Shown piece by piece: positions 52,646 to 61,737 of a stretch of 64,000 nt of DNA. The notes under the pieces were generated by a model. That model saw only the letters and a program-made list of their open reading frames with translations. It did not search any database and was not told the origin of the DNA. The translations under genes were made by a program, and so were the position numbers. Source of the DNA: Paenibacillus daejeonensis DSM 15491 (GTDB taxonomy: Bacteria > Bacillota > Bacilli > Paenibacillales > Paenibacillaceae). Numbering within the stretch: the first letter of the stretch is position 1; every line of letters begins with the position of its first letter. Location: the NCBI RefSeq assembly GCF_000378385.1, contig NZ_KB899667.1, forward strand, positions 186,001 through 250,000. The letters are read 5' to 3'.

Positions 52646-53842
52646 ATGAAAATCGTACATACGGCGGACTGGCATCTCGGCAAGCTGGTCCAGGGCGTCT
52701 ATATGACGGACGATCAGGCGTTTATCCTGGAGCAGCTGCTCCGGGACATCGAGGAGGAGCGGCCAGATGTGGTCATCATTGCCGGTGATCTCTACGACCG
52801 GGCGGTGCCGCCAGCCGAAGCGGTGCAGCTGCTGGACCGGACCCTGGAGCAGTTGGTCCTGCGGCTGGGCATCCCGGTGCTCGCGGTCGCAGGCAACCAC
52901 GACAGCCCCAGCCGGCTCGACTTCGGCAGCCGCATCATGCGGGCGGCCGGTTTACATATTGCAGGGGAACTGACACTGCCCATCCAGCCCATCATTCTCT
53001 CGGACGAAGCGGGAGAGGTACATTTCCACCTCGTGCCCTACGCCGAACCGGGCAAGGTGCGGCATCTGCTGGGCGACGAGGAGATTCGGACGCATGATGA
53101 CGCGATGCGGGCGCTAACCACCGCGATTACAGCAGAATTGGATCCCGCCGCCCGTCACGTCTTCATCGGGCATGCCTTCATCACGCCAGGCGGCGAGCCA
53201 CAGGAAGGAACGAGCGACTCCGAGCGGCCGCTGGCGATCGGCGGGGCGGAGCATGTGAACAGCGCGTATTTCAAGCCGTTTCACTATACGGCGCTGGGCC
53301 ATCTGCATCAGGCTCATCATGTCGGGGACGAGCGGATCCGCTATGCGGGCTCGCCGCTTAAGTATTCGATTTCCGAGGAGCATCACAAGAAGGGCTATCT
53401 CGTCGTGGAGCTCGACGCCGCGGGGAATGCTGCTATCCAGAAGCGGTTCCTGACGCCGCTGCACGACATGCGCACGGTGGAGGGACGGATCGCCGAGATT
53501 GAGCGGCATCCGGTGAATGAGGACTATGTGTTTGTCCGGCTGCTCGACGAGGCGTTGGTGCTGTCGGCAATGGAGCGGATTCGCGCGGTCTATCCCAATG
53601 CCATGCATGTGGAACGCAAGCTGGCATTGCCCGGTATCAGCCGCGAGACGGCAACTGTGGACGGCCGCGCGAAGATGGACGGATTGTCGCTGTTCAAGGC
53701 ATTCTATGAGGAAGTGCGGGGGACGGAGCTGCCGCCGAAGACGGAGCAGCTGTTCGTGAAGACGCTGCAGCAGATTTACAGGGAGGAGGGGGAGCGCGAT
53801 GCGACCGTTACAACTGATCATGACGGCGTTCGGTCCGTATAA
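52646..53842 (+). CDS. sbcD: Exonuclease SbcCD subunit D
   Basis: 398 residues, a calcineurin-like Mre11-type phosphoesterase. The metal motifs are in order: TADWHLG (D8, H10), GDLYDR (D48), GNHDSP, GHAF and GHLHQAH. With SbcC it forms the Mre11-Rad50-type nuclease that opens hairpins and trims protein-blocked DNA ends. GAAGGGACGGG ribosome binding site. Its last 44 bp overlap sbcC, so the two are translationally coupled. Confidence 0.95.
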   Translation: MKIVHTADWHLGKLVQGVYMTDDQAFILEQLLRDIEEERPDVVIIAGDLYDRAVPPAEAVQLLDRTLEQLVLRLGIPVLAVAGNHDSPSRLDFGSRIMRAAGLHIAGELTLPIQPIILSDEAGEVHFHLVPYAEPGKVRHLLGDEEIRTHDDAMRALTTAITAELDPAARHVFIGHAFITPGGEPQEGTSDSERPLAIGGAEHVNSAYFKPFHYTALGHLHQAHHVGDERIRYAGSPLKYSISEEHHKKGYLVVELDAAGNAAIQKRFLTPLHDMRTVEGRIAEIERHPVNEDYVFVRLLDEALVLSAMERIRAVYPNAMHVERKLALPGISRETATVDGRAKMDGLSLFKAFYEEVRGTELPPKTEQLFVKTLQQIYREEGERDATVTTDHDGVRSV

Positions 53843-56800
53843 GGACCGGGAAACCATTGATTTTACGGAGCTGCAGCATCACCGGCTGTTTGTCGTCTCG
53901 GGGAACACGGGGGCAGGCAAGACGTCGATCTTTGATGCGATCTGTTTTGCGCTCTATGGCGATGCCAGTGGCGAAGACCGCAATGATAACCGGATGCTGC
54001 GCAGCCAATTTGCAGAGGATGGCCTACATACGTCTGTAAATTTTACATTTGAGCTCAAGGGACGAGCGTATCGCGTCTTCCGTCAGCTCTCCCATGTGAA
54101 GGCGGGCAACAAAGGCGCCACGGGCGAGCGTTACGAGCTGTACGAGCTGGACGGTGGCGAGGAGCGTCCGCTGACGGACCGCTTCATCGTCTCCCAGGTC
54201 GATGCGCGGCTGCGCGAGCTGATCGGCCTCACCAAGGACCAGTTTAGCCAGATCGTGATGCTGCCGCAAGGCGAGTTCCGCAAGCTGCTGACGTCCGAGA
54301 CCGAGGACAAGGAAGAGATTCTGCGCCGCATTTTCAAGACGGGGCTCTACAAGGTGGTGGCCGACCGTCTGAACGAGCAGCGCAAGACGATGCAGCAGCG
54401 TTGCAACGAGCTGAACGGGCTGCGCGAGTACCATATCGGGCAGGTCAAGGGCACGCTGGCGGGCCGCGAAGGCTCCGACCTGCACCGGGTGCTAAACGAG
54501 CAGGAGCACTACAACACGCATCAAGTGCTGGAGGCCTTGGCAGTGGAGCTCGCTTATGCGGCGGCCGGGCAGCAGGAGTTGCAGGAGCGGTTGAAGGCAC
54601 AGACGGAAGCTTATCAAGCCTCTGCGGAGGCGTTTCATCAGGCCAAGGCCCTGAATGAACAGTTTGCACTGCTAGAGCGCAAGCTGGAGGAGCAGCGGCA
54701 ATTGGCGGGCCGGGAGCAGGCAATGCTGGACATCAAGTCGCAGCTCGCATTGGCAGAGCGGGCGGTGCATCTGCAGGTGTATGAGCGTCAGGATGCCGAG
54801 GCGGTGGAGACGCTGGTGCGGCGGGACGGACAGCTGGAACAGGCCAGGCAGGCGCTGCTCCAGGCCGAGCGTGTCCACACGGAGGCCGAGCAGCTGTACA
54901 AGCAGGAGGAAGCGCAGGCCGAGGCACGAGAGCTGGCCGCGCGGGAGCTGGACCGGCTGCAGGGTTACCTGCCGATTGTGCAAGGGCTGGATCATAAGCA
55001 GCGGCGTGTAGCGGAGCTTGCTGCGGAGGTCGGCACGCTCTCGCAGCGCGCGGAGATGGCGCGGCGGCAGCGCGATGCCCTGGAAGCCGAGCGGACGGAA
55101 ACGGCCTCGCAGGTGAAGGCGCTGGAGCAGCGTACGATACGGCTTCCTGAGCTGACGGAGCGCGTAGCGGCACTGCGGGAGCAGGCCAAGACGGTGCGGG
55201 ATTGCGTCGTGCTGAGCGAGCGTGCGGAACAGGAGTCGCAGGCGGCCCGTGAGCTGCAAAAGGCCGGCGAACAGGCCGACCACGCCTATGTAGCGCTGGA
55301 GACACGCTGGGTGGAAGGGCAGGCGGGATGGCTTGCCAGTCATCTCCATGACGGCGAGTCCTGTCCGGTATGCGGCAGTGCGGAGCATCCGCGCAAGGCG
55401 GTGCTCACGGCGGAAGCCCCGACCAAGGAGGATCTGGAGCTGAGCCGCAAGGCCAAAGCTGCCGCCGACCAGCGTTATCTGGAGGCACAGGCCAACCTCA
55501 AGGCGACGCGCCAGCAGCTGACGGAGAAAGAAGTGCTGCTGCGCGAGCAGGGCTTCACGACGGACGGCATGCGGGAGACGTATGCTGCCCTGGTCTCGCA
55601 GGGCAAGGCGCTAGCCGAGGAGGAGAAGGCGCTCAAGGCGGATTACGCTGGTCTGCTGCCGCTCAAGCAGGCATTGGAGACGCTGGAGGGCCGACTGGGC
55701 GAGGCCCGGCGCGGGCTGGAGCAGCTCCAGCAGCAGCTGCATGAGCGGACCTCGGCGCACGCGACAGAGCAGGCGCTGGTAGCTCAGGAGCTGGCGGCGC
55801 TGCCGGAGGAGATGCGACAGCTGTCCCTGTTGGAGCGCCGCATTGCCGAGACGGAGCAGACCCGGCAGCGGCTCGAGGCTGCGTGGAAGCAGGCGCAGCA
55901 GCGCTATCAGCAGGCGAGCGAGCGACGGGTGCAGGCAGCAGCCGACCTGAGCCATGCGGAGCGGCAGCGTGCAGAGGCCGCCGAAGCTCGCGAGCGGGCA
56001 CGGCACAGCTACCAGCAGGCGCTGGCCGAGGGTGGCTTTGGCTCGGAGGCGGACTACCGGGCAGCCAAGCAGCCGGACAGCGTGCGTGAGCAGTGGCAAC
56101 GTGAGCAGGAGGCGTATCAGGCTGCCGTGCTGAGCGTCGCCAGGCAGGTGGAGGAGACGAGCGCCGCTCTGGAGACCAAGGAACGGCTCGACTTGGACAC
56201 CCTCCAGCAGCAGCTGCGGGAACAAGAGCAGGCACTTGAAGCTCTGCGCGGCGAAGAGAGTCAGATCCGGCAGACGCATGCCCGGGGGACGGCGCTGCAG
56301 GCCGAGATTATCGAGGCAGACAAGCGATGTGCAGAAGCTGAGGATGAGTATCAGCTGGTCCGGGAGCTCTACGATGTCGTGCGCGGTGACAATGAGAGCA
56401 AGATGTCGTTCGAGCGCTACCTGCAGGTCGAATTCTTGGAGAAGATCATTGCCCATGCCAACGAGCGGCTCTCCCGCATCTCAGGGGGACAGTTCTATCT
56501 CGTGCGCAGCGCACGGTTGGAGAAGCGGGGACGGCAGAGCGGACTCGGCTTCGACGTTTTCGACAACTATACGGGCCAGCTACGAGACGTCAAGACGCTG
56601 TCCGGCGGCGAGAAGTTCAACGCCTCGCTCTGTCTGGCGCTGGGCATGGCCGACGTCATCCAGTCCTACGAGGGTGGCATCTCACTCGAGACGATGTTCA
56701 TCGACGAAGGGTTCGGCTCGTTAGACGAGGAATCACTGACCAAAGCGATCGACACGCTGGTCGATCTGCAGCAGACGGGGCGAATGATTGGCGTTATCTC

Positions 56801-56894
56801 CCACGTGCAAGAACTCAAGCAGGCGATTCCGGCCATCCTGGAAGTGAAGAAGTCCAAGGACGGCTGCAGCTATACGCGCTTTAACATAAGTTAG
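53799..56894 (+). CDS. sbcC: Exonuclease SbcCD subunit C
   Basis: 1031 residues, the Rad50-type SMC-like ATPase. Walker A (GNTGAGKTS, about 34-42), Q-loop (PQGEFRKLL), two long Glu/Gln/Ala-rich coiled coils, a zinc hook CPVCG near residue 522, ABC signature LSGGEKF (about 930) and Walker B with FIDEGFGSLDEESL (about 965). It tethers DNA ends and drives SbcD. The length is normal for the family. GGAGG ribosome binding site inside sbcD. High GC in the coiled-coil region produces long open frames on the other strand, which are not genes. Confidence 0.95.
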   Translation: MRPLQLIMTAFGPYKDRETIDFTELQHHRLFVVSGNTGAGKTSIFDAICFALYGDASGEDRNDNRMLRSQFAEDGLHTSVNFTFELKGRAYRVFRQLSHVKAGNKGATGERYELYELDGGEERPLTDRFIVSQVDARLRELIGLTKDQFSQIVMLPQGEFRKLLTSETEDKEEILRRIFKTGLYKVVADRLNEQRKTMQQRCNELNGLREYHIGQVKGTLAGREGSDLHRVLNEQEHYNTHQVLEALAVELAYAAAGQQELQERLKAQTEAYQASAEAFHQAKALNEQFALLERKLEEQRQLAGREQAMLDIKSQLALAERAVHLQVYERQDAEAVETLVRRDGQLEQARQALLQAERVHTEAEQLYKQEEAQAEARELAARELDRLQGYLPIVQGLDHKQRRVAELAAEVGTLSQRAEMARRQRDALEAERTETASQVKALEQRTIRLPELTERVAALREQAKTVRDCVVLSERAEQESQAARELQKAGEQADHAYVALETRWVEGQAGWLASHLHDGESCPVCGSAEHPRKAVLTAEAPTKEDLELSRKAKAAADQRYLEAQANLKATRQQLTEKEVLLREQGFTTDGMRETYAALVSQGKALAEEEKALKADYAGLLPLKQALETLEGRLGEARRGLEQLQQQLHERTSAHATEQALVAQELAALPEEMRQLSLLERRIAETEQTRQRLEAAWKQAQQRYQQASERRVQAAADLSHAERQRAEAAEARERARHSYQQALAEGGFGSEADYRAAKQPDSVREQWQREQEAYQAAVLSVARQVEETSAALETKERLDLDTLQQQLREQEQALEALRGEESQIRQTHARGTALQAEIIEADKRCAEAEDEYQLVRELYDVVRGDNESKMSFERYLQVEFLEKIIAHANERLSRISGGQFYLVRSARLEKRGRQSGLGFDVFDNYTGQLRDVKTLSGGEKFNASLCLALGMADVIQSYEGGISLETMFIDEGFGSLDEESLTKAIDTLVDLQQTGRMIGVISHVQELKQAIPAILEVKKSKDGCSYTRFNIS

Positions 56895-56935
56895 CTTCTC
56901 CTCCGCATACATATGAGAGGAGGAGCGTGAACGAT

Positions 56936-57283
56936 ATGGACAAGAAAATAAGCCGGTACTATCAAATAAAGCAAAAGGTGAAGGAACTTGAACAGGAGGC
57001 GTCAGAGCTGCGCAGTGAGATTATGGCCCACTGTGCTGCAGAAGGGCGAACCGAGCTGGATGTCGGCGGATACCGGGTGAGAATTATACTTCAGGAGCGC
57101 AAGGAGTATGACGATGCCCGGCTGTACGAGGCGCTGCCTGATCCCGAGGTCTGGCGAATGCTCTCCAAAACGGACCCTGCCAAGGTAGCTAGCCTGGTTA
57201 AACTTAACGTCCTGAAAGAGGATGGCCTCCAAGACACCTATACGCTCAAGCAGATCTCCTTGCTGCAGGTCGATAAGAAATAG
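56936..57283 (+). CDS. Small coiled-coil protein after sbcC, unknown function
   Basis: 115 residues from ATG 56936 (GGAG 10 bases upstream; an in-frame GTG at 56927 is possible). The first 35 residues form a coiled coil (QKVKELEQEASELRSEI), followed by a beta strand pair (DVGGYRVRIILQERKEYDD) and a helical end. The shape resembles small phage-type proteins that carry a short beta motif after a coiled coil, but no family was recognised. It follows sbcC by 41 bp and ends at a strong terminator, so it is part of the sbcDC operon. Confidence 0.65.
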   Translation: MDKKISRYYQIKQKVKELEQEASELRSEIMAHCAAEGRTELDVGGYRVRIILQERKEYDDARLYEALPDPEVWRMLSKTDPAKVASLVKLNVLKEDGLQDTYTLKQISLLQVDKK

Positions 57284-57309
57284 CTATTCATTATTTCTGC
57301 CGGATGATG

Positions 57310-57338
57310 TCACCACATTACTGTGGTGATTTTTTTTG
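57310..57338 (+). terminator. Terminator of the sbcDC operon
   Basis: TCACCACA pairs with TGTGGTGA around TTAC, followed by T8-9. Confidence 0.9.
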
Positions 57339-57506
57339 TAGCTTTGCAGCCCTTATCCGAGCGTGGATACTGCGGAACGGAAGCGAAGAGGATCGGATAG
57401 TATCCCTTAATCATCTGTTTACCACATTACCCCAAGGCGTGACCTTGACTATAATGAGCTTTCGAAAGGGGAGGTCTGTTAACCACTCATAAAAGGAGGT
57501 AATAAA

Positions 57507-59654
57507 ATGAAAGCGGTTAAACGAATGATCATGCTCATGACGGCAATGCTAGGTCTCGCTATCGGACTCTTGACCATGAACGGCGAGGTACAAGCCAACG
57601 GCAGCTACACAGCTTACGATTTACCGGCATCTGTGTTTCCCGAAAGCCAGATTTTTGATGTCGAGCTGAATGGTGACCCAATCAAGGTCTACCAGCATAC
57701 GAGGTTCGGCACGAGCATTAATTCCCATTTCGTACATTACTCCCAAGACGGGCCGATGCAAATAACGGTACGCGCGGCAGCGCCGATTCAGCAGTATACG
57801 ATCAGTCCACAAAGCTATGGGATTCAAGGCACGGTATCGGGCAACACGCTGACCTTTACAATCGATGGACCGGAGTATCTGATTCTACAGATCAACAACT
57901 ACGAGAAGCTCCTGATTATGGCGGACCCGATGGAGACGAACGCTCCAGCGTCGCAAGGTGCAGGGGTATACAATGTCAGCAGTGCGCCTTATCTGGCCGA
58001 TCCGACCGGAGCCGCTCTGACGACTGGTGCCATCCAGGGGGCCATTGATGATGCCTCTCAGAATGGCGGGGGCGTCGTATACGTCCCGCAAGGCTTGTAT
58101 AAGGTTGCTACGTTGCACTTGAAGGAAAATGTCCATCTGTATCTGGAGGGAGGCGCCGTGCTTAGAGGAACGGGCAACCCTGCCGATTATGTGCAGTATT
58201 CCACCCGCACCTCCAATCAGACACCCGTCTATCTGCAAGTGCATGTCGATGAAGGTGCTGACAATGTCAGGATCAGCGGCCGGGGGGTCATCGATGCCAA
58301 TGGCATTCAGCTGGCAGGCAATCATACCAACGACAATAACTTCGCCAACATGATCCATGCCGTGTTGACGACGAACGTGAACGACTTCGAGATGGAGGGT
58401 GTCATCGTCACCAATTCGACGTACTGGACGATCATCACAGCCTACAATGATGGCGTGGATATGCACAATGTGAAGGTCGTCAATGCGCCGTTCTATGACC
58501 ATAACGACGGGATTGATATTGCTGGGAGCCGCAACGTGAGAGTGATCGATTCGTTCGTCTTCACCGGTGATGATGCCTTGTGCGTCAAGCCCTCCGGACC
58601 TTATGGCATGATGACCCCATGGGGGGCGTCGCAGCCGATGTATAATGTTGTGTTTGATGGCGGCGTTGTGTACTCCCGGGCAGCGGGCACCAAGGCGGGT
58701 ATCCAGGCTTTTGACCATATGTACGATATCTGGTTCCAGAATATTGAGGTGGTCCGGGCCAGCCGAGGCATCTCAATCATGCACCAGCAGGGAAGTGCCT
58801 TGATGGAGGATATCCACTTCGTCAATATCAACGTGGAGGAATTGCTCTACAAATCCTACGAGCCGTATCCCATCGAAATGCGGGTAATTAATGACAGCTA
58901 CGGCAATGGCAACGTTCGCAACGTCGAAGTGAAAAATGTGCGTTTCCTCACCGCGGGCAATACCCACTCTCGCATCTACGGACTCTCTGCCGCACATAAG
59001 ATCGAGGGGGTCACATTCGAGGATCTCTATATCGCTGGGGAACTGATCACCAGCCTGGCGCAAGGCAATATCCAGACAAACAGTCATGTGTCGGGAATCC
59101 AGTTTCTTAATCAGTCGCCTTGGAACCTGATGGATGACCCCATGACGAATGTACTGAGCCGCTGGAGCACGACCGGCTCAGGCGGGCAGATTCAGCAAAA
59201 TGCGTCGACGCTGCATATCGTCAGCACCCAGACGTCCGGGAGCAACGCCTACTTCTTCCTGACGAAGAATCAGTTCCAAGCGCCTGTGGGACCATTTACC
59301 CTTGAGACGCGTGTCCGGGCCAATGCGCCGGGCACCAGAAATCAGGTTACAGTCCGCAGCGCCAATTATCAGGTCTCCTTCTATGTGACCTACGGGACAC
59401 AAGGGACTGTCCAGAACAAAGCCACGAATCCGGATCGATCCTTCACGCTGGATACGACACAATATCACACCTACCGGATGGTGGTGCACCCGAACTATAC
59501 TTACGATTTGTATGTGGACGGTCAGCTGGCGTTCTCGGGCGCGGCAAGTCAAGGCTCCGGTTCTGATCTAATCAAGCTGGGAGCCGAGAGCCAGCATACG
59601 GCCAATATGACGCTTGCTTTCTTCCGGATGGGCAACGGCATCATCCTGCCTTAG
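57507..59654 (+). CDS. Secreted GH28-like beta-helix glycosidase
   Basis: 715 residues with signal peptide (about 1-31). Domains: N-terminal beta-sandwich (about 33-140), right-handed beta-helix (about 150-550) and a C-terminal concanavalin-like domain (about 570-715). The helix carries NDGIDIAGS and FTGDDALCVK, which match the Asp motifs of GH28 polygalacturonases; the His (GHG) and RxK motifs of classical GH28 are not evident. An N-terminal sandwich before a beta-helix is also seen in GH49 dextranases. It acts outside the cell on a pectin-like or other polysaccharide. AAAAGGAGG ribosome binding site; TATAAT at 57450 with a weak -35. Confidence 0.78.
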   Translation: MKAVKRMIMLMTAMLGLAIGLLTMNGEVQANGSYTAYDLPASVFPESQIFDVELNGDPIKVYQHTRFGTSINSHFVHYSQDGPMQITVRAAAPIQQYTISPQSYGIQGTVSGNTLTFTIDGPEYLILQINNYEKLLIMADPMETNAPASQGAGVYNVSSAPYLADPTGAALTTGAIQGAIDDASQNGGGVVYVPQGLYKVATLHLKENVHLYLEGGAVLRGTGNPADYVQYSTRTSNQTPVYLQVHVDEGADNVRISGRGVIDANGIQLAGNHTNDNNFANMIHAVLTTNVNDFEMEGVIVTNSTYWTIITAYNDGVDMHNVKVVNAPFYDHNDGIDIAGSRNVRVIDSFVFTGDDALCVKPSGPYGMMTPWGASQPMYNVVFDGGVVYSRAAGTKAGIQAFDHMYDIWFQNIEVVRASRGISIMHQQGSALMEDIHFVNINVEELLYKSYEPYPIEMRVINDSYGNGNVRNVEVKNVRFLTAGNTHSRIYGLSAAHKIEGVTFEDLYIAGELITSLAQGNIQTNSHVSGIQFLNQSPWNLMDDPMTNVLSRWSTTGSGGQIQQNASTLHIVSTQTSGSNAYFFLTKNQFQAPVGPFTLETRVRANAPGTRNQVTVRSANYQVSFYVTYGTQGTVQNKATNPDRSFTLDTTQYHTYRMVVHPNYTYDLYVDGQLAFSGAASQGSGSDLIKLGAESQHTANMTLAFFRMGNGIILP

Positions 59655-59683
59655 TGGCAGACGGAAATCACATGATCCGAATT

Positions 59684-59726
59684 TAAGCTGGACGGAAAAC
59701 GTTATGTTTTCTCGTCCGGCTTTTTC
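59684..59726 (+). terminator. Terminator of the GH28-like gene
   Basis: AAGC-TGGACG-GAAAAC pairs with GTTTTC-CGTCC-GGCTT around GTTAT, followed by TTTTTC. Confidence 0.85.
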
Positions 59727-59887
59727 ATTGCTTAGACAGATCTTGCTGTAACGCAGCCTGGCTATTAACATTATTAAGAATTATACTTAATTGTATTAAA
59801 GGCGGTGAGAGAGTACCGCGTCTCAACTGACGGCTTAGCAAGAAAAACAGATGCCGAGTTTAGAAAAGCGAAGAACCTCTAGAGAGG

Positions 59888-60268
59888 ATGAAAAACATCA
59901 TGGAGTGGCTTGGACTGACGGGGGGCATGACAGGCATCTTGCTGCTGCAGCTATTCCTGTTGAAGCAGCATAAACGGCTTGGCTTCATCCTGCCTATAGC
60001 GACATTCTTATTAGCGATCCTTGCTCTCCCAGGGTGGGTGGCTTATTTGCCGGATGCCTGGACCAATCAATCGTTCATGTTTATATTGGAGAGGGTGGGT
60101 TACGCCAAGGTAGCTGAGGTACTGAACGGAATGTATGTGTTTGCCTTATACAATCTGCCGACGGTGTTATTGCTGTTGATGGTTTATGCTGTACACGGAG
60201 GGACCAGACGGCATAACAGGCTGGAGCGGGAAATGGATCTCATGCGCGTCGAAGACTTGAATGATTAA
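59888..60268 (+). CDS. Small membrane protein of unknown function
   Basis: 126 residues with three hydrophobic segments (about 7-25, 31-52 and 85-106) and a charged C-terminal tail. GAGAGG directly touches the first ATG, so the real start may be the ATG at 59900. No family was recognised and no operon partner is close. Confidence 0.55.
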   Translation: MKNIMEWLGLTGGMTGILLLQLFLLKQHKRLGFILPIATFLLAILALPGWVAYLPDAWTNQSFMFILERVGYAKVAEVLNGMYVFALYNLPTVLLLLMVYAVHGGTRRHNRLEREMDLMRVEDLND

Positions 60269-60632
60269 CCGGTTCGTGATGCATGCCATCCGACGCAATC
60301 AGCTGCGAGGCTACTGACGATTGGAGGGTCAGCTGGAGGAAAGGATGGGACTGTCGCTATGTGCTGCAACTGGTGATACACAGACTCCCAAACCCATGTC
60401 TCTAAGACATGCGTCCTTGCCTGAAGATTTGGTTATTAGGTTGTAGGAACACATCACTACGCTCCTTGAGGACGACTGCCGCGCGTCACTTCAGGAGCTA
60501 TCTGTGTTATAGGGTCACAAGGCGCGGACAAGTATAGAGGAGGCGAGTGATGGGATGCAGAGGAGGCCAGAGCTAACGGGTCTCTGAAGAAGGATGAAAC
60601 AAACACTGGAAGATGCCAGGGAGGGATGACGA
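60269..60632 (+). other. Gene-free leader with hairpins before the Apd1-like gene
   Basis: 364 bp without a supported coding frame. It holds a perfect CATGTCT/AGACATG hairpin (60395-60411) and a long two-step stem, AACACA/TGTGTT around GCTCCT/AGGAGC (60448-60508). No T-box core, known riboswitch core or clear terminator was found. It may be a structured leader or independent small RNA. Confidence 0.45.
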
Positions 60633-61643
60633 ATGAACCAATCGAACGAGTTTACGTGGAATGATGACTTGCCGCCGGATGCTGCTTATTGTGCTGTTGT
60701 CTCCGCTGGTTGTGGGGAAGACCCCATTGGCTCGGCGCCTTCGCATGCCCAGTATTTATTCGTTGAAGTCGCGCTGCCTTGGGCGGATCAGGTGGAGCAG
60801 TCGCGACTGTTTCCCGAGGCCTTGAGGCACGCCCTTCATGAAGCCGAAGAACAAGGGGCCCGTTTTCGTTTTCTGGCATTTGCACCGGAGACACCAGATA
60901 CCCGAATGGGATATCTCAGAGTCATCCACTTCCAGCGGCCGGCTGCACCACTGAGCCGTTATGAGAAGCAGGAATATGTGGTTCCAGAAGATGAGCTGTA
61001 TGGCTTGGTTAGCGCTCTTGTGAATGAAAGCAAGGTAGAGGAGAGCGAGCTCTACGCCAAGTATCGTGATCATGCGGGCGAGGCAGCCAGAGATTTATTC
61101 GTCTGTACACATGGCAGTCGAGACGTATGCTGCGGCAAATTCGGATATCCGCTCTACAAGGAGTTGAGAGATCGGTATGCCGGGGGACCGCATTCACCTC
61201 TCCGCGCATGGCGGACGAGTCACCTCGGGGGACACCGGTATGCACCGACTGCCCTGGATATGCCGGAGGGAAGATACTGGGCGCGGCTTGGTCCCCGTCA
61301 GTTGGCTAGGCTGGTGGAACGCTCTGGGGTTGTAGGGGAACTGGGCTGGCACTGCCGGGGCTGGGGCGGCATCGGTTCGCTGGAGCAAGTGGCGGAACGC
61401 GAGATTTTGATTGAGCAAGGCTGGGACTGGTTGAATTATGACAAGCAATCGTTCATCACGATGGAGGATGCCACTGCAGCCAAGGTGCGCATCGAATACC
61501 GGCAGCCAGGTGCAGCGACCGTGGAAGGTGCTTATACAGCCCGCGTACGCGTGTCAGGAACAGTGCCTACTGGTGGCTGCGGACGTGAACAGGGCGAAGC
61601 CAAGCAATATATTGTGGAGGAACTGATGCATATTGTAGAGTAA
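60633..61643 (+). CDS. Apd1-like (sucrase/ferredoxin-like) [2Fe-2S] protein
   Basis: 336 residues, no signal peptide. The C-x8-C motif (C158 and C167, in CTHGSRDVCC) followed by HLGGH (H197, H201) is the signature of the Suc_Fer-like/Apd1 family, in which two Cys and two His hold a [2Fe-2S] cluster in a thioredoxin-like fold. These proteins act in redox or iron metabolism; the bacterial role is not settled. GGGAGGG ribosome binding site. The long structured region upstream may control it. Confidence 0.82.
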   Translation: MNQSNEFTWNDDLPPDAAYCAVVSAGCGEDPIGSAPSHAQYLFVEVALPWADQVEQSRLFPEALRHALHEAEEQGARFRFLAFAPETPDTRMGYLRVIHFQRPAAPLSRYEKQEYVVPEDELYGLVSALVNESKVEESELYAKYRDHAGEAARDLFVCTHGSRDVCCGKFGYPLYKELRDRYAGGPHSPLRAWRTSHLGGHRYAPTALDMPEGRYWARLGPRQLARLVERSGVVGELGWHCRGWGGIGSLEQVAEREILIEQGWDWLNYDKQSFITMEDATAAKVRIEYRQPGAATVEGAYTARVRVSGTVPTGGCGREQGEAKQYIVEELMHIVE

Positions 61644-61664
61644 GGCATGTGACTATTACAATAA

Positions 61665-61703
61665 TATTGCAATAAAACAAGACTTCCTGTACAATCATTC
61701 TCA
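61665..61703 (+). promoter_or_regulatory. Promoter of the ArsR-type gene with palindrome and Fur-like box
   Basis: -35 TTGCAA (61667-61672), 17-bp spacer, -10 TACAAT (61690-61695). The -35 lies inside the palindrome TATTGCAATA (61665-61674). The -10 lies inside GTACAATCATTCTCA (61689-61703), which matches the Fur box in 10 of 13 fixed positions. Either may be an operator. Confidence 0.55.
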
Positions 61704-61737
61704 ATTAAGATGATGAGCATGGAGGGCGACGAATAGA

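Noticed and set aside
54672-56456. Several open frames opposite sbcC
   Set aside because: They arise from the Glu/Gln/Ala-rich coiled coil read backwards (Leu/Arg-rich), with no start signals.
60269-60632. T-box or known riboswitch before the Apd1-like gene
   Set aside because: No GGGTGGNACC T-box core and no match by eye to SAM, TPP, cobalamin, lysine or glycine riboswitch cores.
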